Shown here: in pieces, positions 18,609 to 27,817 of the stretch
Layout: the number at the start of each line of letters is the position of its first letter
Position numbering within the stretch: position 1 is the first letter of the stretch
Assembly (NCBI GenBank): GCA_947074145.1
Contig: CAMTOJ010000029.1
Coordinates: 1-40,204, forward strand
DNA: 40,204 nucleotides
Source of the DNA: an uncultured Bacteroidales bacterium
GTDB taxonomy: Bacteria; Bacteroidota; Bacteroidia; Bacteroidales; JAUNSR01
Direction: 5' to 3'
The notes under the pieces: generated by a model
The model's database searches: none
What the model was told of the DNA's origin: nothing
The model's input: only the letters and a program-made list of their open reading frames with translations
Program-made: the position numbers and the translations under genes

Positions 18609-20066
18609 ATGAACACTCCTGAAACAAGAATTCTTGAAAGCACATTAAAACGCACTAATTACCGTTGGGTTATCTGTTCTACTCTTTTTGCTGCTACAAC
18701 AATTAATTATCTGGATAGACAGGTTCTATCTTTAACGTGGAAAGATTTTATAGCCCCAGAATTCCATTGGACCAATTCTGATTATGGAAATATTACCTCC
18801 GCTTTTTCAATTATATATGCGATATCTATGTTATTCGCGGGGAAATTTATAGATAAAATGGGGACTAAAAAAGGTTTCATCTGGGCAATATCAATATGGT
18901 CTATTGGAGCGTGTTTACATGCTATTTGTGGTTTGGCAACCGAATGGTGGGTCGACTTACCAAATGCAGAAGCTTTACGTAATGTTGTAGAAAAAACTGA
19001 CCTTGCTGCTAAGATTGCATCTATTAGCGTAATGTTTTTTATATTCGCGCGTTTTATTTTAGCATTAGGCGAATCAGGCAATTTCCCCGCTGCAATAAAA
19101 ACAACAGCAGAGTATTTTCCAAAGAAAGATCGAGCTTATGCAACAAGTATTTTTAATACGGGAGCTACGGTAGGTGCACTTGTCGCACCTTTAACAATTC
19201 CATTTATTGCAGCACGTTTTGGATGGGAAATGGCATTCATTATTATAGGTGCTCTTGGTTTTATATGGATTGGATTCTGGCATTATCTTTATGAAAAACC
19301 TGAACATAGTAAATATGTAAATAATAATGAATTAGAGTATATAAATCAAGATCAGGATTTAGAGAAACATATAACAATAAACAAAGAGGGAAATGAGAAA
19401 AAAATATCTATAAAGAAAGCTTTAAAATTCAAACAGACATGGGCTTTTGCAGTAGGTAAATTTCTTACTGATGGAGTATGGTGGTTCTTCCTTTTCTGGA
19501 CTCCCGCATATTTTAGTGAGGTTTATGGGCTTGACACGACACAGAGTGCTCCTTATATATTTATTCTCTATCTAATAACTATGCTTTCAATTATAGGTGG
19601 ATATTTACCAACTTTTTTCATTGACAAATGTGGGATGGATCCATACGCCGGACGAATGAGAGCTATGCTAATTTTTGCATTCTTCCCTCTTTTAGCACTT
19701 TTGGCACAACCTCTGGGATCATATTCTATCTGGATTCCCACAATAATTATAGGAATTGCCGGGGCAGCTCACCAAGCATGGTCTGCAAATATTTTCTCAA
19801 CAATCGGAGATATGTTTCCTAAAAGTGCAATTGCCACTATCACAGGGATTGGAGGAATGGCAGGAGGTATAGGTGCTTTTATCATTAATAAAGGTTCAGG
19901 AGTATTATTTGACTATACTATTGTCTCTGAAACCAAACTATTTGGTTTCAAAGGAATAGAGTCAGGTTATTTTATAATTTTCTGTGTATGCGGTGTTGCA
20001 TATCTGGGCAGCTGGATTATAATGAAAATTCTTGTTCCTAAAATTAAACCGGTAATTATTGATTAA
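18609..20066 (+). CDS. exuT: MFS hexuronate transporter
   Basis: This 485-residue major facilitator protein has about twelve membrane helices. It has the ExuT-type opening RWVICSTLFAATTINYLDRQVLSL and the later ALGESGNFPAAIKTTAEYFPKKDRAYATSIFNTGATVGAL, which are hallmarks of the anion:cation symporter group that carries hexuronates and glucarate. A loop of extra residues (about 118-140, WVDLPNAEALRNV) precedes the fourth helix. It would bring glucuronate across the inner membrane with protons for UxaC. It is the second gene of the uxaC unit and ends at a strong terminator. Family assignment is firm; glucuronate over galacturonate is inferred from the GH115 and UxuA context. Confidence 0.92.
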   Translation: MNTPETRILESTLKRTNYRWVICSTLFAATTINYLDRQVLSLTWKDFIAPEFHWTNSDYGNITSAFSIIYAISMLFAGKFIDKMGTKKGFIWAISIWSIGACLHAICGLATEWWVDLPNAEALRNVVEKTDLAAKIASISVMFFIFARFILALGESGNFPAAIKTTAEYFPKKDRAYATSIFNTGATVGALVAPLTIPFIAARFGWEMAFIIIGALGFIWIGFWHYLYEKPEHSKYVNNNELEYINQDQDLEKHITINKEGNEKKISIKKALKFKQTWAFAVGKFLTDGVWWFFLFWTPAYFSEVYGLDTTQSAPYIFILYLITMLSIIGGYLPTFFIDKCGMDPYAGRMRAMLIFAFFPLLALLAQPLGSYSIWIPTIIIGIAGAAHQAWSANIFSTIGDMFPKSAIATITGIGGMAGGIGAFIINKGSGVLFDYTIVSETKLFGFKGIESGYFIIFCVCGVAYLGSWIIMKILVPKIKPVIID

Positions 20067-20083
20067 AGTATAATGAAATATAT

Positions 20084-20122
20084 AAATAAGAAAGTTGGCT
20101 TTAAAGGCCAACTTTCTTATTT
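20084..20122 (+). terminator. Intrinsic terminator after uxaC-exuT
   Basis: A perfect 16-bp stem (AAATAAGAAAGTTGGC with its complement at 20107-20122) encloses a 7-base loop, 17 bases after the exuT stop. Confidence 0.88.
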
Positions 20123-20140
20123 ATGAAAGAGAGAAAAACT

Positions 20141-20165
20141 AATATTGTTTTTAAACAACAATATT
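20141..20165 (-). terminator. Probable terminator of the susCD-lipoprotein operon
   Basis: AATATTGTT and AACAATATT (9 bp) enclose a 7-base loop. On the minus strand it is followed by AGTTTTTC. It lies about 146 bases after the lipoprotein stop, which implies a long 3' untranslated region. Confidence 0.55.
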
Positions 20166-20311
20166 TATATTGATTGATTTATTAATAATCCAATTAGAAA
20201 GAGGATACATCACAATTATATTATAAATAGTACCCCCTTTCATTTTTAAGAAACACATCTATCTAATACCAAAAAAGAATCAATTGAAATCTTTTATACG
20301 ATATTATACAT

Positions 20312-21139
20312 CTATTTATATAAAGGTACAAACTGCCAACACCAACCAGTGCCACCTCCATTTGTAGGAACATATAGAATTAATCTATCAGAAGAAAGAG
20401 AAATTATTTCATATACTCCTTTATCATTTCCTCGAGGTTCTTCGTTTCCAAGAATCTTATATTCTCCTGTTATTATCAACTTTGAAAAATCTCCGTTAAA
20501 ACTATAACTCCCCCCCTTTTTGGGTTCTGACTCTGAGGATTCATAATATATATAATTAGCGCCACCATCTAAATCAAAAGTCATTTTTCCATCTACATCT
20601 ATTGGCGGACAACATTCTCCGGCATCCCACCATATTTCCTCATATTTTTCAGGATTATCACCCGGACACATATACCAATATTTCGATCCGCCAAGTCCTC
20701 CTGCAAAAACCCAGGTTTTACCTTCAAGATTTTCACCAACTAAATCATAATATTGACCAGGTAATTGTTGATCTAATTCTTCTATATTTACCTCTATCTC
20801 TTTTTTTATATCATACTTAACATCACTCAAATCATCATTGTTAATATATCCTGTTGTAGCATAATATGTAAATTTTGCTTTTCCTGGAATAGGATAAATA
20901 AATGATACTTCATCGGTATATTCCCTATTAATATTATAATCCCAATAACCATAAACACCTTTGGTATTCATCTTTAGGGTTATACCATTACCATTATTAC
21001 CGGATTGCTTTACTAACAATAACTCCAGTTTATCCAAATCAAAACTATTTTCTAAACTATCTCTATCTTCTATAGGTGAGCAACTCAAAAAACTAAGAAG
21101 AAGAGTGGATGCAATACTTAAAATTTTATATGTCTTCAT
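20312..21139 (-). CDS. Surface lipoprotein in the SusE/SGBP-B position
   Basis: This 275-residue protein has a lipoprotein signal ending LLSFLSC (lipidated Cys20), followed by acidic residues (SPIEDRD), as expected for surface-exposed Bacteroidota lipoproteins. The mature part has an N-terminal beta-rich segment (about 30-120) and a C-terminal beta-rich domain with many aromatic residues (WVFAGGLGGSKYWYMCPGD, EIWWDAGECCPP, GGANYIYYESS, GWCWQFVPLY). The exposed tryptophans and tyrosines suit sugar binding. It is the last gene of the susC-susD unit, 63 bases after susD, the usual place of a surface glycan-binding protein. I do not recognise a named family with certainty. The adjacent cysteines at GECC may form a disulfide. 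Confidence 0.75.
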   Translation of the reverse strand: MKTYKILSIASTLLLSFLSCSPIEDRDSLENSFDLDKLELLLVKQSGNNGNGITLKMNTKGVYGYWDYNINREYTDEVSFIYPIPGKAKFTYYATTGYINNDDLSDVKYDIKKEIEVNIEELDQQLPGQYYDLVGENLEGKTWVFAGGLGGSKYWYMCPGDNPEKYEEIWWDAGECCPPIDVDGKMTFDLDGGANYIYYESSESEPKKGGSYSFNGDFSKLIITGEYKILGNEEPRGNDKGVYEIISLSSDRLILYVPTNGGGTGWCWQFVPLYK

Positions 21140-21202
21140 TTATAATAGTAGTTTTATAAAAATTATTTTTTTCATGTAATCCATTGTGAAAATCGCAATA
21201 AT

Positions 21203-22969
21203 CTAATCCCATCCCGGATTTTGTTTGTAAACTCCATTTGACAAACGAATTTCAGATTCCGGAATTGGAACCAGACCTTTGGTTTCAGAACGATAATTTA
21301 CAGTGTAGGTTCCTTCAACACCTGTATTTGTAACCGAAACTTCTCTACCAAAATAATTTGTTTTATTATTAGTACTCTGATCTAAATCTCCCCAACGGAC
21401 CAGATCAAACCATCTTATACCTTCAAATGCAAACTCATACATACGCTCTTTCTTCAATGCCAAAATAGAGTATGAACCGATAGGATTAAGTCCGCTTCTT
21501 TCTCTTATTTTGTTAATACCTGTCACTGTTTCAGTAAGTTCGGAATGCATCAGATGAATATCTGCGAAACGTAACATATAATAATCTTGAGCACACCATA
21601 ATTGCATTGGATCACCATGCTCCATTTTATACAGCCAGAAAAACAGCCCCTTAATAGTGGATTCTTGCATTCCGTCACGAATTCCTTCAAATTGTAGTGT
21701 TGAGTATTTTTTATTCATCAGAGAAGTAGATTGATCACCGGCAGGTTTATAATCTTGGGTCCCTTGATCTTCCTTGCCCATTTCTATTACAGAACCCTTT
21801 TTGCGAATATCCTTATCATCCCATTCATTGAAAAATAACTTATTTATAGGACCCCAGCCCCATCCGGTTCCAAATGGGACCATACTATTATCTCTAATGC
21901 CAAAAAATAAAGGGAAACGATTGTTTATCTTTTGGCCACCTACTTCCCAATCACCTAAAGAAAAGCGAAGAGCAAACATAACTTCCGTATTTCCAGTTCC
22001 AAACGTAGGATTGAATCCATCCTGACCAGCCCAATTTAGGCCCTCTTCTTCTGCCCATGGCAATATAGGACCGCTTGTTGATCCAAAATCTCTTGCAGCT
22101 TTGTTTACATAAGAATAAGGCCAAAGATTACGAAAATCTGAAAGAAGTGCATATCCGCTATTATCTATACAATCTTCAAGATAATCAATTACTGTCTTTT
22201 TATTAATAATATCACCATCAGGCAGTGCTATTTGATCTGTTGGCTGATTTTCAATATTTGTCATATAACCTGTGTAGAATAAAAAGGTTCTAGCCAAATA
22301 TGCTTGAGCTATCCACTTATTGGCATGTCCATAACGAGAGGTAGAAATTGTATTTGCTTTTATACTTGGCATCAATTCTATACCTTTTTTCATATCAGAC
22401 ATAGCTTGAGCAAATGTTTCTGTCAAAGAGCTACGAGGAATTTCTCGAGGTGTATCAGTTGTCAAAATCAAAGGAATTCCTCCAAATAGACGTCCTGCTC
22501 TGAATAAAAAGAACCCCCTCATAAAATAAGCCTCTCCTAATGATTGATTCTTAAAATCTTCCGATTCTTGTTCTGTTTTGAAATATTCGGAATAATTTTT
22601 AGTTTGAACAGCTTCTATAATACCATTTGCACGATTTAGACCATTATAGGTTTCTACCCATAAACTTTTATATGTGTCTTCATCAGGATCTTGGAATGAA
22701 TCAACATTTTTTGCACTTTTATCATCAGGGCCTCCACCTGCAAACATTAAATCGGACATCAAACTTGCGGCTACATGTTCTTCGCTAAGTACATCATTAA
22801 CATATAATGAACTATATACTCCAGACATGGCTTCCTCTATATCCGAAGGAGTGGAATAATATGAATCAAGGTCTTTTTGATAAAGATTTTTCGTATCAAG
22901 AAAATCTTCACATGCATAACAAATACTTATGCCTATTATAGAAAGGAAAATTAATTTATATGTTTTCAT
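21203..22969 (-). CDS. SusD/RagB family nutrient-binding outer-membrane lipoprotein
   Basis: This 588-residue protein has a lipoprotein signal with Cys20 (GISICYAC, then EDFLD). It has the SusD layout: TPR-like helices beginning at the SYYSTPSDIEEAMSGVYSSL segment, GEAYFMRGFFLFRAGRLFGGIPL, and the C-terminal hallmark AFEGIRWFDLVRWGDL followed by LVPIPESEIRLSNGVYKQNPGW. SusD proteins cap the SusC barrel and bind the oligosaccharide to be imported. It follows susC by 10 bases on the same strand, so they are clearly co-expressed. The glycan cannot be read from sequence. Position beside uronate genes and an HTCS suggests a xylan-derived or other uronate-bearing oligosaccharide. Confidence 0.95.
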   Translation of the reverse strand: MKTYKLIFLSIIGISICYACEDFLDTKNLYQKDLDSYYSTPSDIEEAMSGVYSSLYVNDVLSEEHVAASLMSDLMFAGGGPDDKSAKNVDSFQDPDEDTYKSLWVETYNGLNRANGIIEAVQTKNYSEYFKTEQESEDFKNQSLGEAYFMRGFFLFRAGRLFGGIPLILTTDTPREIPRSSLTETFAQAMSDMKKGIELMPSIKANTISTSRYGHANKWIAQAYLARTFLFYTGYMTNIENQPTDQIALPDGDIINKKTVIDYLEDCIDNSGYALLSDFRNLWPYSYVNKAARDFGSTSGPILPWAEEEGLNWAGQDGFNPTFGTGNTEVMFALRFSLGDWEVGGQKINNRFPLFFGIRDNSMVPFGTGWGWGPINKLFFNEWDDKDIRKKGSVIEMGKEDQGTQDYKPAGDQSTSLMNKKYSTLQFEGIRDGMQESTIKGLFFWLYKMEHGDPMQLWCAQDYYMLRFADIHLMHSELTETVTGINKIRERSGLNPIGSYSILALKKERMYEFAFEGIRWFDLVRWGDLDQSTNNKTNYFGREVSVTNTGVEGTYTVNYRSETKGLVPIPESEIRLSNGVYKQNPGWD

Positions 22970-22979
22970 ACTCTTAAAT

Positions 22980-25900
22980 TTAGAATGTTAGATTAATACC
23001 AAACATGAATGTTCTTGGAAGAGGATATAATCCAAGATCTATTCCGGATGCCCAATCTTCGTCATGTCCAAAAGCAACATCAGGATCCATTCCATCATAT
23101 TTTGTGAATGTATAAAGGTTATTTGCAGATACATATATTTTGGCACCTTGTAACCATTCGACTTTTTTTAACTGTTTATCGAAATCATATCCTAATGTTA
23201 GATTAGAGATTCTAAGATAGTCTCCATCATGCATATAAATATCTGACACATAATTTGTATTTCTGTGAGACGAAGAACTTAATCTCGGAAGTTTATCAGA
23301 AGTACCCTCCCCGTGCCAACGGCCAAAGATTTCGGTAGTATAGTTTTGAGTATATTTGTCGGCAAATGATCTATAAGATCTCATAATCTGCATTCCAAAT
23401 TTACCGGCCAATGTTGTAGTTAAATAAAGACCTTTATATTGAGCATTCAATTGAATACCTAATTCAAAATCAGGATTTGGTTTTCCTAACATGACTTTAT
23501 CATTCTCATCAATTATACCATCATTATTTTGATCTACAAAGCGAACATCACCAGGTCTTTGATCCTCAAAATAGGGTTTTCCGTTAGGTCCTACATAATT
23601 ATTCACCTCTTGTTGATTTTGAAGAATCCCGGCTGTTTCATATCCGTAAAAATAACCAATAGGCTTACCTACTTCAACTCTAGAGATATATGCTGTAGAT
23701 TGAGATAAAACATTTGCGGAACCCGTAATTATACCTTCTGCATTGTCAAGTTTTGTAACTTCATTTTTATTATGAGATCCTGTTACCGTAATACCATATC
23801 CAAAATCAGCAATTTGATCATTCCAGCTAAGAGAGAATTCAATACCCTTATTTTGAATATTTCCTCCATTTATCCATGGTGCTCCTGCCCCTGACGTACC
23901 CATAACGGGAGCTTGAACTAACCAGCCTTTTGTTGTTTTGTTGTACCAATCAAAAGAAAATCCCATTTTTCCGTTAATAAACTTTGTGTCTAAACCGAAA
24001 TTAAGCTGTTCGGATTCTTCCCATGTTACATCTTTATTTGGAACATTAGCCGGTATGCCGGTAACTCCTGAAATTGGTTTATTATTACCAAAAAAATAGC
24101 CGGGATTGACATAAGCAATATTTGAAGTGTAAATAAAATTATCTATTGCCTGATTACCATTTAATCCCCAACTTGCGCGAATTTTCCCATAATTAACAAT
24201 ATCTATTATTGGTTCAAAAAATGGTTCTTCCATGATATTCCAACCGGCAGATGCAGAAGGAAAAGATCCCCAACGATTTCCTTTGGCAAAATTTGAAGAT
24301 CCATCATATCTCATTGTGAAATCGGCCAGATATTTTCCCGCATAATTATAAGAAGCTCTTCCCATATAAGAAAGAAGTCCTCCTCCTTGAGCGGCCCAAT
24401 CCTTACCCCAAGTATTTATACCTGTGATTTCTGTTTTATTGGCATTATCAAGATATGCATTTTCAGGTTTACCAAATAGTGTTCCCACTTTACTACCTCC
24501 AATATTCATGTTAAGTTTATTTTTTAACATTTCTGTTCCAACAAGAAAATCAAAAGTATGTAGCTTATTTGTATAGTTATAAGATAATGTATTAGTCCAG
24601 GAATAGTCTGCCCCCATATACATATCTTGTTGTACTCCATCCACTGAGTTTCCGAATTTTTCACCAAGAGAAAATGTCGGAGTCCAGGAACGACTATGGC
24701 CAAACCACATATTCAGACCAAAAGAAGATCTAAATTTAAGTTTGTTTAATGGCTGAATTTCAATAAATACATTTCCGGTAATACTATTACTCTTTCCCCA
24801 ATTATCATTTCTACGATAAAACATTTCAGCTAACGGATTATTTTGATCCTGAGCTACACCTTGCAAAACAGGCGTGAATTTATATTTATCAGAAGAACTA
24901 TTCCAATATGCCGGCATCAAAGGGTTCATAACAATAGCGTTATGAAGATCATTATAATAAATATTCCCTGCTGCTACTGTTTTATTTTGAATATTTGAAT
25001 AAGTGAAATTCTCCCCTATTTTTATTATATCATATTTATGGTTTTTATAGAGGATAGCCTCTGTATTCATTCTTGCGGTAATTCTTTTATATCCGGCATC
25101 AATTAGGTCTCCTCCTATAATTCCATCTTGATCATAATATGAAAATCCAAAACTATAATTTGTGTTTTCCGAGGCGCCACTAATATTCAATGAATGATTT
25201 TGAATGGGTGCATCTTTATGAGTCATCTCATCTACCCAATTTGTTCCTTGCCACCCATTTTGCAACATTGTCCAAATCTCTTCTCCTAATTTTACCCCCA
25301 TATTATTAGGATAATTATTATCCAACCATGGATTAGAAATTAGCATCTTGTACCAGTCATTAGGTGAAAGTCCATCATTTATACGTCCTTCATCTATTAT
25401 ATACATATATTCTTGTGCATTCAGCACAGGAACCTGTCTATAAACATTTTGTATACCATAATAACCATCATAATTTACCGTAGCCTTTCTGGTAGATGAA
25501 TTAATCTCCTTTTTACCTTTTTTTGTCGTTACCAAAATTACCCCGTTTGCAGCACGAGAACCATAAATGGCCGCAGAGGCAGCATCTTTAAGAACATCTA
25601 TGGATTCAATATCCGAGGAACTTAGATAATCAATATTTGCAACCGCAACTCCATCTACAATATATAGAGGTGAGGAATTACCTATTGTCCCCATACCTCT
25701 GATTGTGACTTTTGTACCTGCTCCGGGAGCTCCACTATTTCTTGTGACAGCAACACCGGGTGCTATTCCTTGAAGAGCTTCCATTGCACTTCCTATTTTC
25801 AGCTGAGCTACATCTTCTCCTTTTATGTTAATATTAGCTCCGGTAAGTAATGCTTTTTTTGTAGTTCCATATCCTATAACTACAACATCGCTCAGCTGCT

Positions 25901-26198
25901 CTACATCCTCTGTCAAGATTACATTAATATTCGTCTTGCCTGAAGAAACTTCAATCTGCTGAGATTTATACCCAATCATTGAAAATATTAATATATCCTT
26001 ATCAGGTGGAAGATTTATACTGTAGTTGCCATCTATATCAGAAATGGTACCACTTGTTGTTCCCTTTACAGAAATATTAACTCCTGTTAAACCTTGTCCG
26101 TCATAACTGTCAGATACTTTTCCTTTTATGACTCTTTCTTGGGCATAAATAAAACTGCCAAGAAAAAATGACATGAAAATCATAAATAAATGCTTCAT
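22980..26198 (-). CDS. SusC/RagA family TonB-linked outer-membrane transporter
   Basis: This 1072-residue protein has a signal peptide (MKHLFMIFMSFFLGSFIYAQ) and a carboxypeptidase-regulatory-like domain (about 21-105, VIKGKVSDSYDGQGLTGVNI). A TonB-interacting segment (VVVIGYGT) precedes the plug domain with IRGMGTIGNSSPLYIVDGV and SDIESIDVLKDAASAAIYGS. A large 22-strand barrel follows and ends in the aromatic C terminus RTFMFGINLTF. It imports oligosaccharides across the outer membrane with its SusD partner. It starts a three-gene minus-strand unit and is divergent from HTCS-2, with only 179 bases between them, which must contain both promoters and the HTCS binding site. I found no good TAnnTTTG box there for susC. 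Confidence 0.96.
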   Translation of the reverse strand: MKHLFMIFMSFFLGSFIYAQERVIKGKVSDSYDGQGLTGVNISVKGTTSGTISDIDGNYSINLPPDKDILIFSMIGYKSQQIEVSSGKTNINVILTEDVEQLSDVVVIGYGTTKKALLTGANINIKGEDVAQLKIGSAMEALQGIAPGVAVTRNSGAPGAGTKVTIRGMGTIGNSSPLYIVDGVAVANIDYLSSSDIESIDVLKDAASAAIYGSRAANGVILVTTKKGKKEINSSTRKATVNYDGYYGIQNVYRQVPVLNAQEYMYIIDEGRINDGLSPNDWYKMLISNPWLDNNYPNNMGVKLGEEIWTMLQNGWQGTNWVDEMTHKDAPIQNHSLNISGASENTNYSFGFSYYDQDGIIGGDLIDAGYKRITARMNTEAILYKNHKYDIIKIGENFTYSNIQNKTVAAGNIYYNDLHNAIVMNPLMPAYWNSSSDKYKFTPVLQGVAQDQNNPLAEMFYRRNDNWGKSNSITGNVFIEIQPLNKLKFRSSFGLNMWFGHSRSWTPTFSLGEKFGNSVDGVQQDMYMGADYSWTNTLSYNYTNKLHTFDFLVGTEMLKNKLNMNIGGSKVGTLFGKPENAYLDNANKTEITGINTWGKDWAAQGGGLLSYMGRASYNYAGKYLADFTMRYDGSSNFAKGNRWGSFPSASAGWNIMEEPFFEPIIDIVNYGKIRASWGLNGNQAIDNFIYTSNIAYVNPGYFFGNNKPISGVTGIPANVPNKDVTWEESEQLNFGLDTKFINGKMGFSFDWYNKTTKGWLVQAPVMGTSGAGAPWINGGNIQNKGIEFSLSWNDQIADFGYGITVTGSHNKNEVTKLDNAEGIITGSANVLSQSTAYISRVEVGKPIGYFYGYETAGILQNQQEVNNYVGPNGKPYFEDQRPGDVRFVDQNNDGIIDENDKVMLGKPNPDFELGIQLNAQYKGLYLTTTLAGKFGMQIMRSYRSFADKYTQNYTTEIFGRWHGEGTSDKLPRLSSSSHRNTNYVSDIYMHDGDYLRISNLTLGYDFDKQLKKVEWLQGAKIYVSANNLYTFTKYDGMDPDVAFGHDEDWASGIDLGLYPLPRTFMFGINLTF

Positions 26199-26377
26199 AA
26201 TATTAGAATTCTTTTGTGAAAGAAATTTTTGGTTAGGTAAAATTATTCCTATTAGTTAAAGGTTACTTTTCTATATGTTACATAAGCGTGTTTATAAGTA
26301 TCATGTTTACAATTTTCATATAATAATGAAATTAAAAGAAAATCTTTTAGTTAGTTTTATCATAAATAATATCATCT

Positions 26378-27817
26378 ATGATAAAACACACTTTATTATT
26401 TTTATTTATATATGGATTCTGTAGTCTGTATAGTCAGAATGTCCGTCTTTTTTCTTCTGAAAAAGAATTGACAAATAATCTTGTTAATTGTATAATACAA
26501 GATCAAAAAGGATTTATTTGGATAGGAACAGAAAATGGGTTAAATAGATTTGATGGGATGCATTTTAATTATTATTTCCATTCAGATCAGGATTCTCTTA
26601 GTTTAAAAAGCAGCTATGTCTCAGCAATATTTGAAGATCAACACAATAGGCTCTGGATAGGAAGTATATGTGGAATACAGCTTTTTAACTATGATAAAAA
26701 TAACTTCACAACACTAAAGGATGAGGATAACATGGATAATTATTGTCATGTCTCAGAAATTATAGAGCGTAAAAACGGAGATATTTGGTTTGGAACACAT
26801 GGTAAAGGAATAATGGTTTGTGAATTTAATGAGGCGAATCTTAAGATTAAAAATCTAGACAAATTGACTTCTGAAATAAAAACATTATTTATAAATACAC
26901 TTTATGAGGATTCGGAATGTAATATCTGGATTGGAACAAATGATAAAGGATTATATAAATTTAATCCTTCAAATAATCAACTAAAACATTACTCATTTCC
27001 TTTATCTAAAGGCCAACCTGCAATATCCTGCATAAATGAAGATGAAAAAGGAAATTTCATTATTGGAACATTAAACAGCGGATTATATATCATTGACAAG
27101 AATAATCAACAACTAATATTGGCTGATAAAAAATTTCCTGACGAAAAAATAAAAGATATCAAAATAGATAATGACTTGAATTTAATATTAGCAACAGATG
27201 GTAATGGAATGAAAATATATTGTCGTAAAAATAAATCAATTTACAATTATGTTCTTGATAATTCTTTTTATGATCTTTCAAATCTCAAAATCCATAATAT
27301 GCTGACTGATAAAGACGGAAACTTATGGCTAAGTATATATCAAAAAGGAGTTCTTTTTTATTCAGCTAATAATAGGTTTGATTACATTGGATCAAATTCC
27401 TTTAAAAATAATCTAATAGGATCAAGTTGTATAATGTCTATAAGTGCAGATAAAAATGGCAATTATTGGATTGGGACTGACAATGATGGAATTTATAATA
27501 TTGATAAAGATTGGACACATACCATAGAGCAATATAAGGGAAAATCAAAATACGGAATCATTCCTGAAACTGTCATGTGCATTTTTCACGATTCTGAAGA
27601 TAATATTTGGATAGGTTCTTATTACGAGGGACTATATAAAATAAGAAATACACAAAAGCAATGTGTCAAGGTTAATTATCAAAATACAGATGACAAAATA
27701 TCAAATCAAACAGTTTCTTCTATCCTCGAAGACTATAATGGAATGATATGGTTGGGAACTTCAACAGGTATATATATCCTTGATAAAGAGAAAGAATGTA
27801 TAGTAAAAAATCAATAA
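26378..27817 (+). CDS. HTCS-2, N-terminal part (periplasmic sensor) before a frameshift
   Basis: This 479-residue frame holds a signal peptide (MIKHTLLFLFIYGFCSLYSQ) and the first propeller repeats of an HTCS sensor, with recurrent strands such as FIWIGTENGLNRFDG, LWIGSICGIQ, NIWIGTNDKGLYKFN, YWIGTDNDGIYNID and IWLGTSTGIYILD. It ends abruptly in the middle of a propeller blade at TAA 27815-27817. The next blade continues without loss in another frame that opens at 27796. Joined, the two give about 1346 residues, the normal HTCS length. Whether this is a sequence error, a recent mutation, phase variation or a programmed shift cannot be told here. Alone this fragment would be a secreted, non-signalling piece. 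Confidence 0.85.
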   Translation: MIKHTLLFLFIYGFCSLYSQNVRLFSSEKELTNNLVNCIIQDQKGFIWIGTENGLNRFDGMHFNYYFHSDQDSLSLKSSYVSAIFEDQHNRLWIGSICGIQLFNYDKNNFTTLKDEDNMDNYCHVSEIIERKNGDIWFGTHGKGIMVCEFNEANLKIKNLDKLTSEIKTLFINTLYEDSECNIWIGTNDKGLYKFNPSNNQLKHYSFPLSKGQPAISCINEDEKGNFIIGTLNSGLYIIDKNNQQLILADKKFPDEKIKDIKIDNDLNLILATDGNGMKIYCRKNKSIYNYVLDNSFYDLSNLKIHNMLTDKDGNLWLSIYQKGVLFYSANNRFDYIGSNSFKNNLIGSSCIMSISADKNGNYWIGTDNDGIYNIDKDWTHTIEQYKGKSKYGIIPETVMCIFHDSEDNIWIGSYYEGLYKIRNTQKQCVKVNYQNTDDKISNQTVSSILEDYNGMIWLGTSTGIYILDKEKECIVKNQ

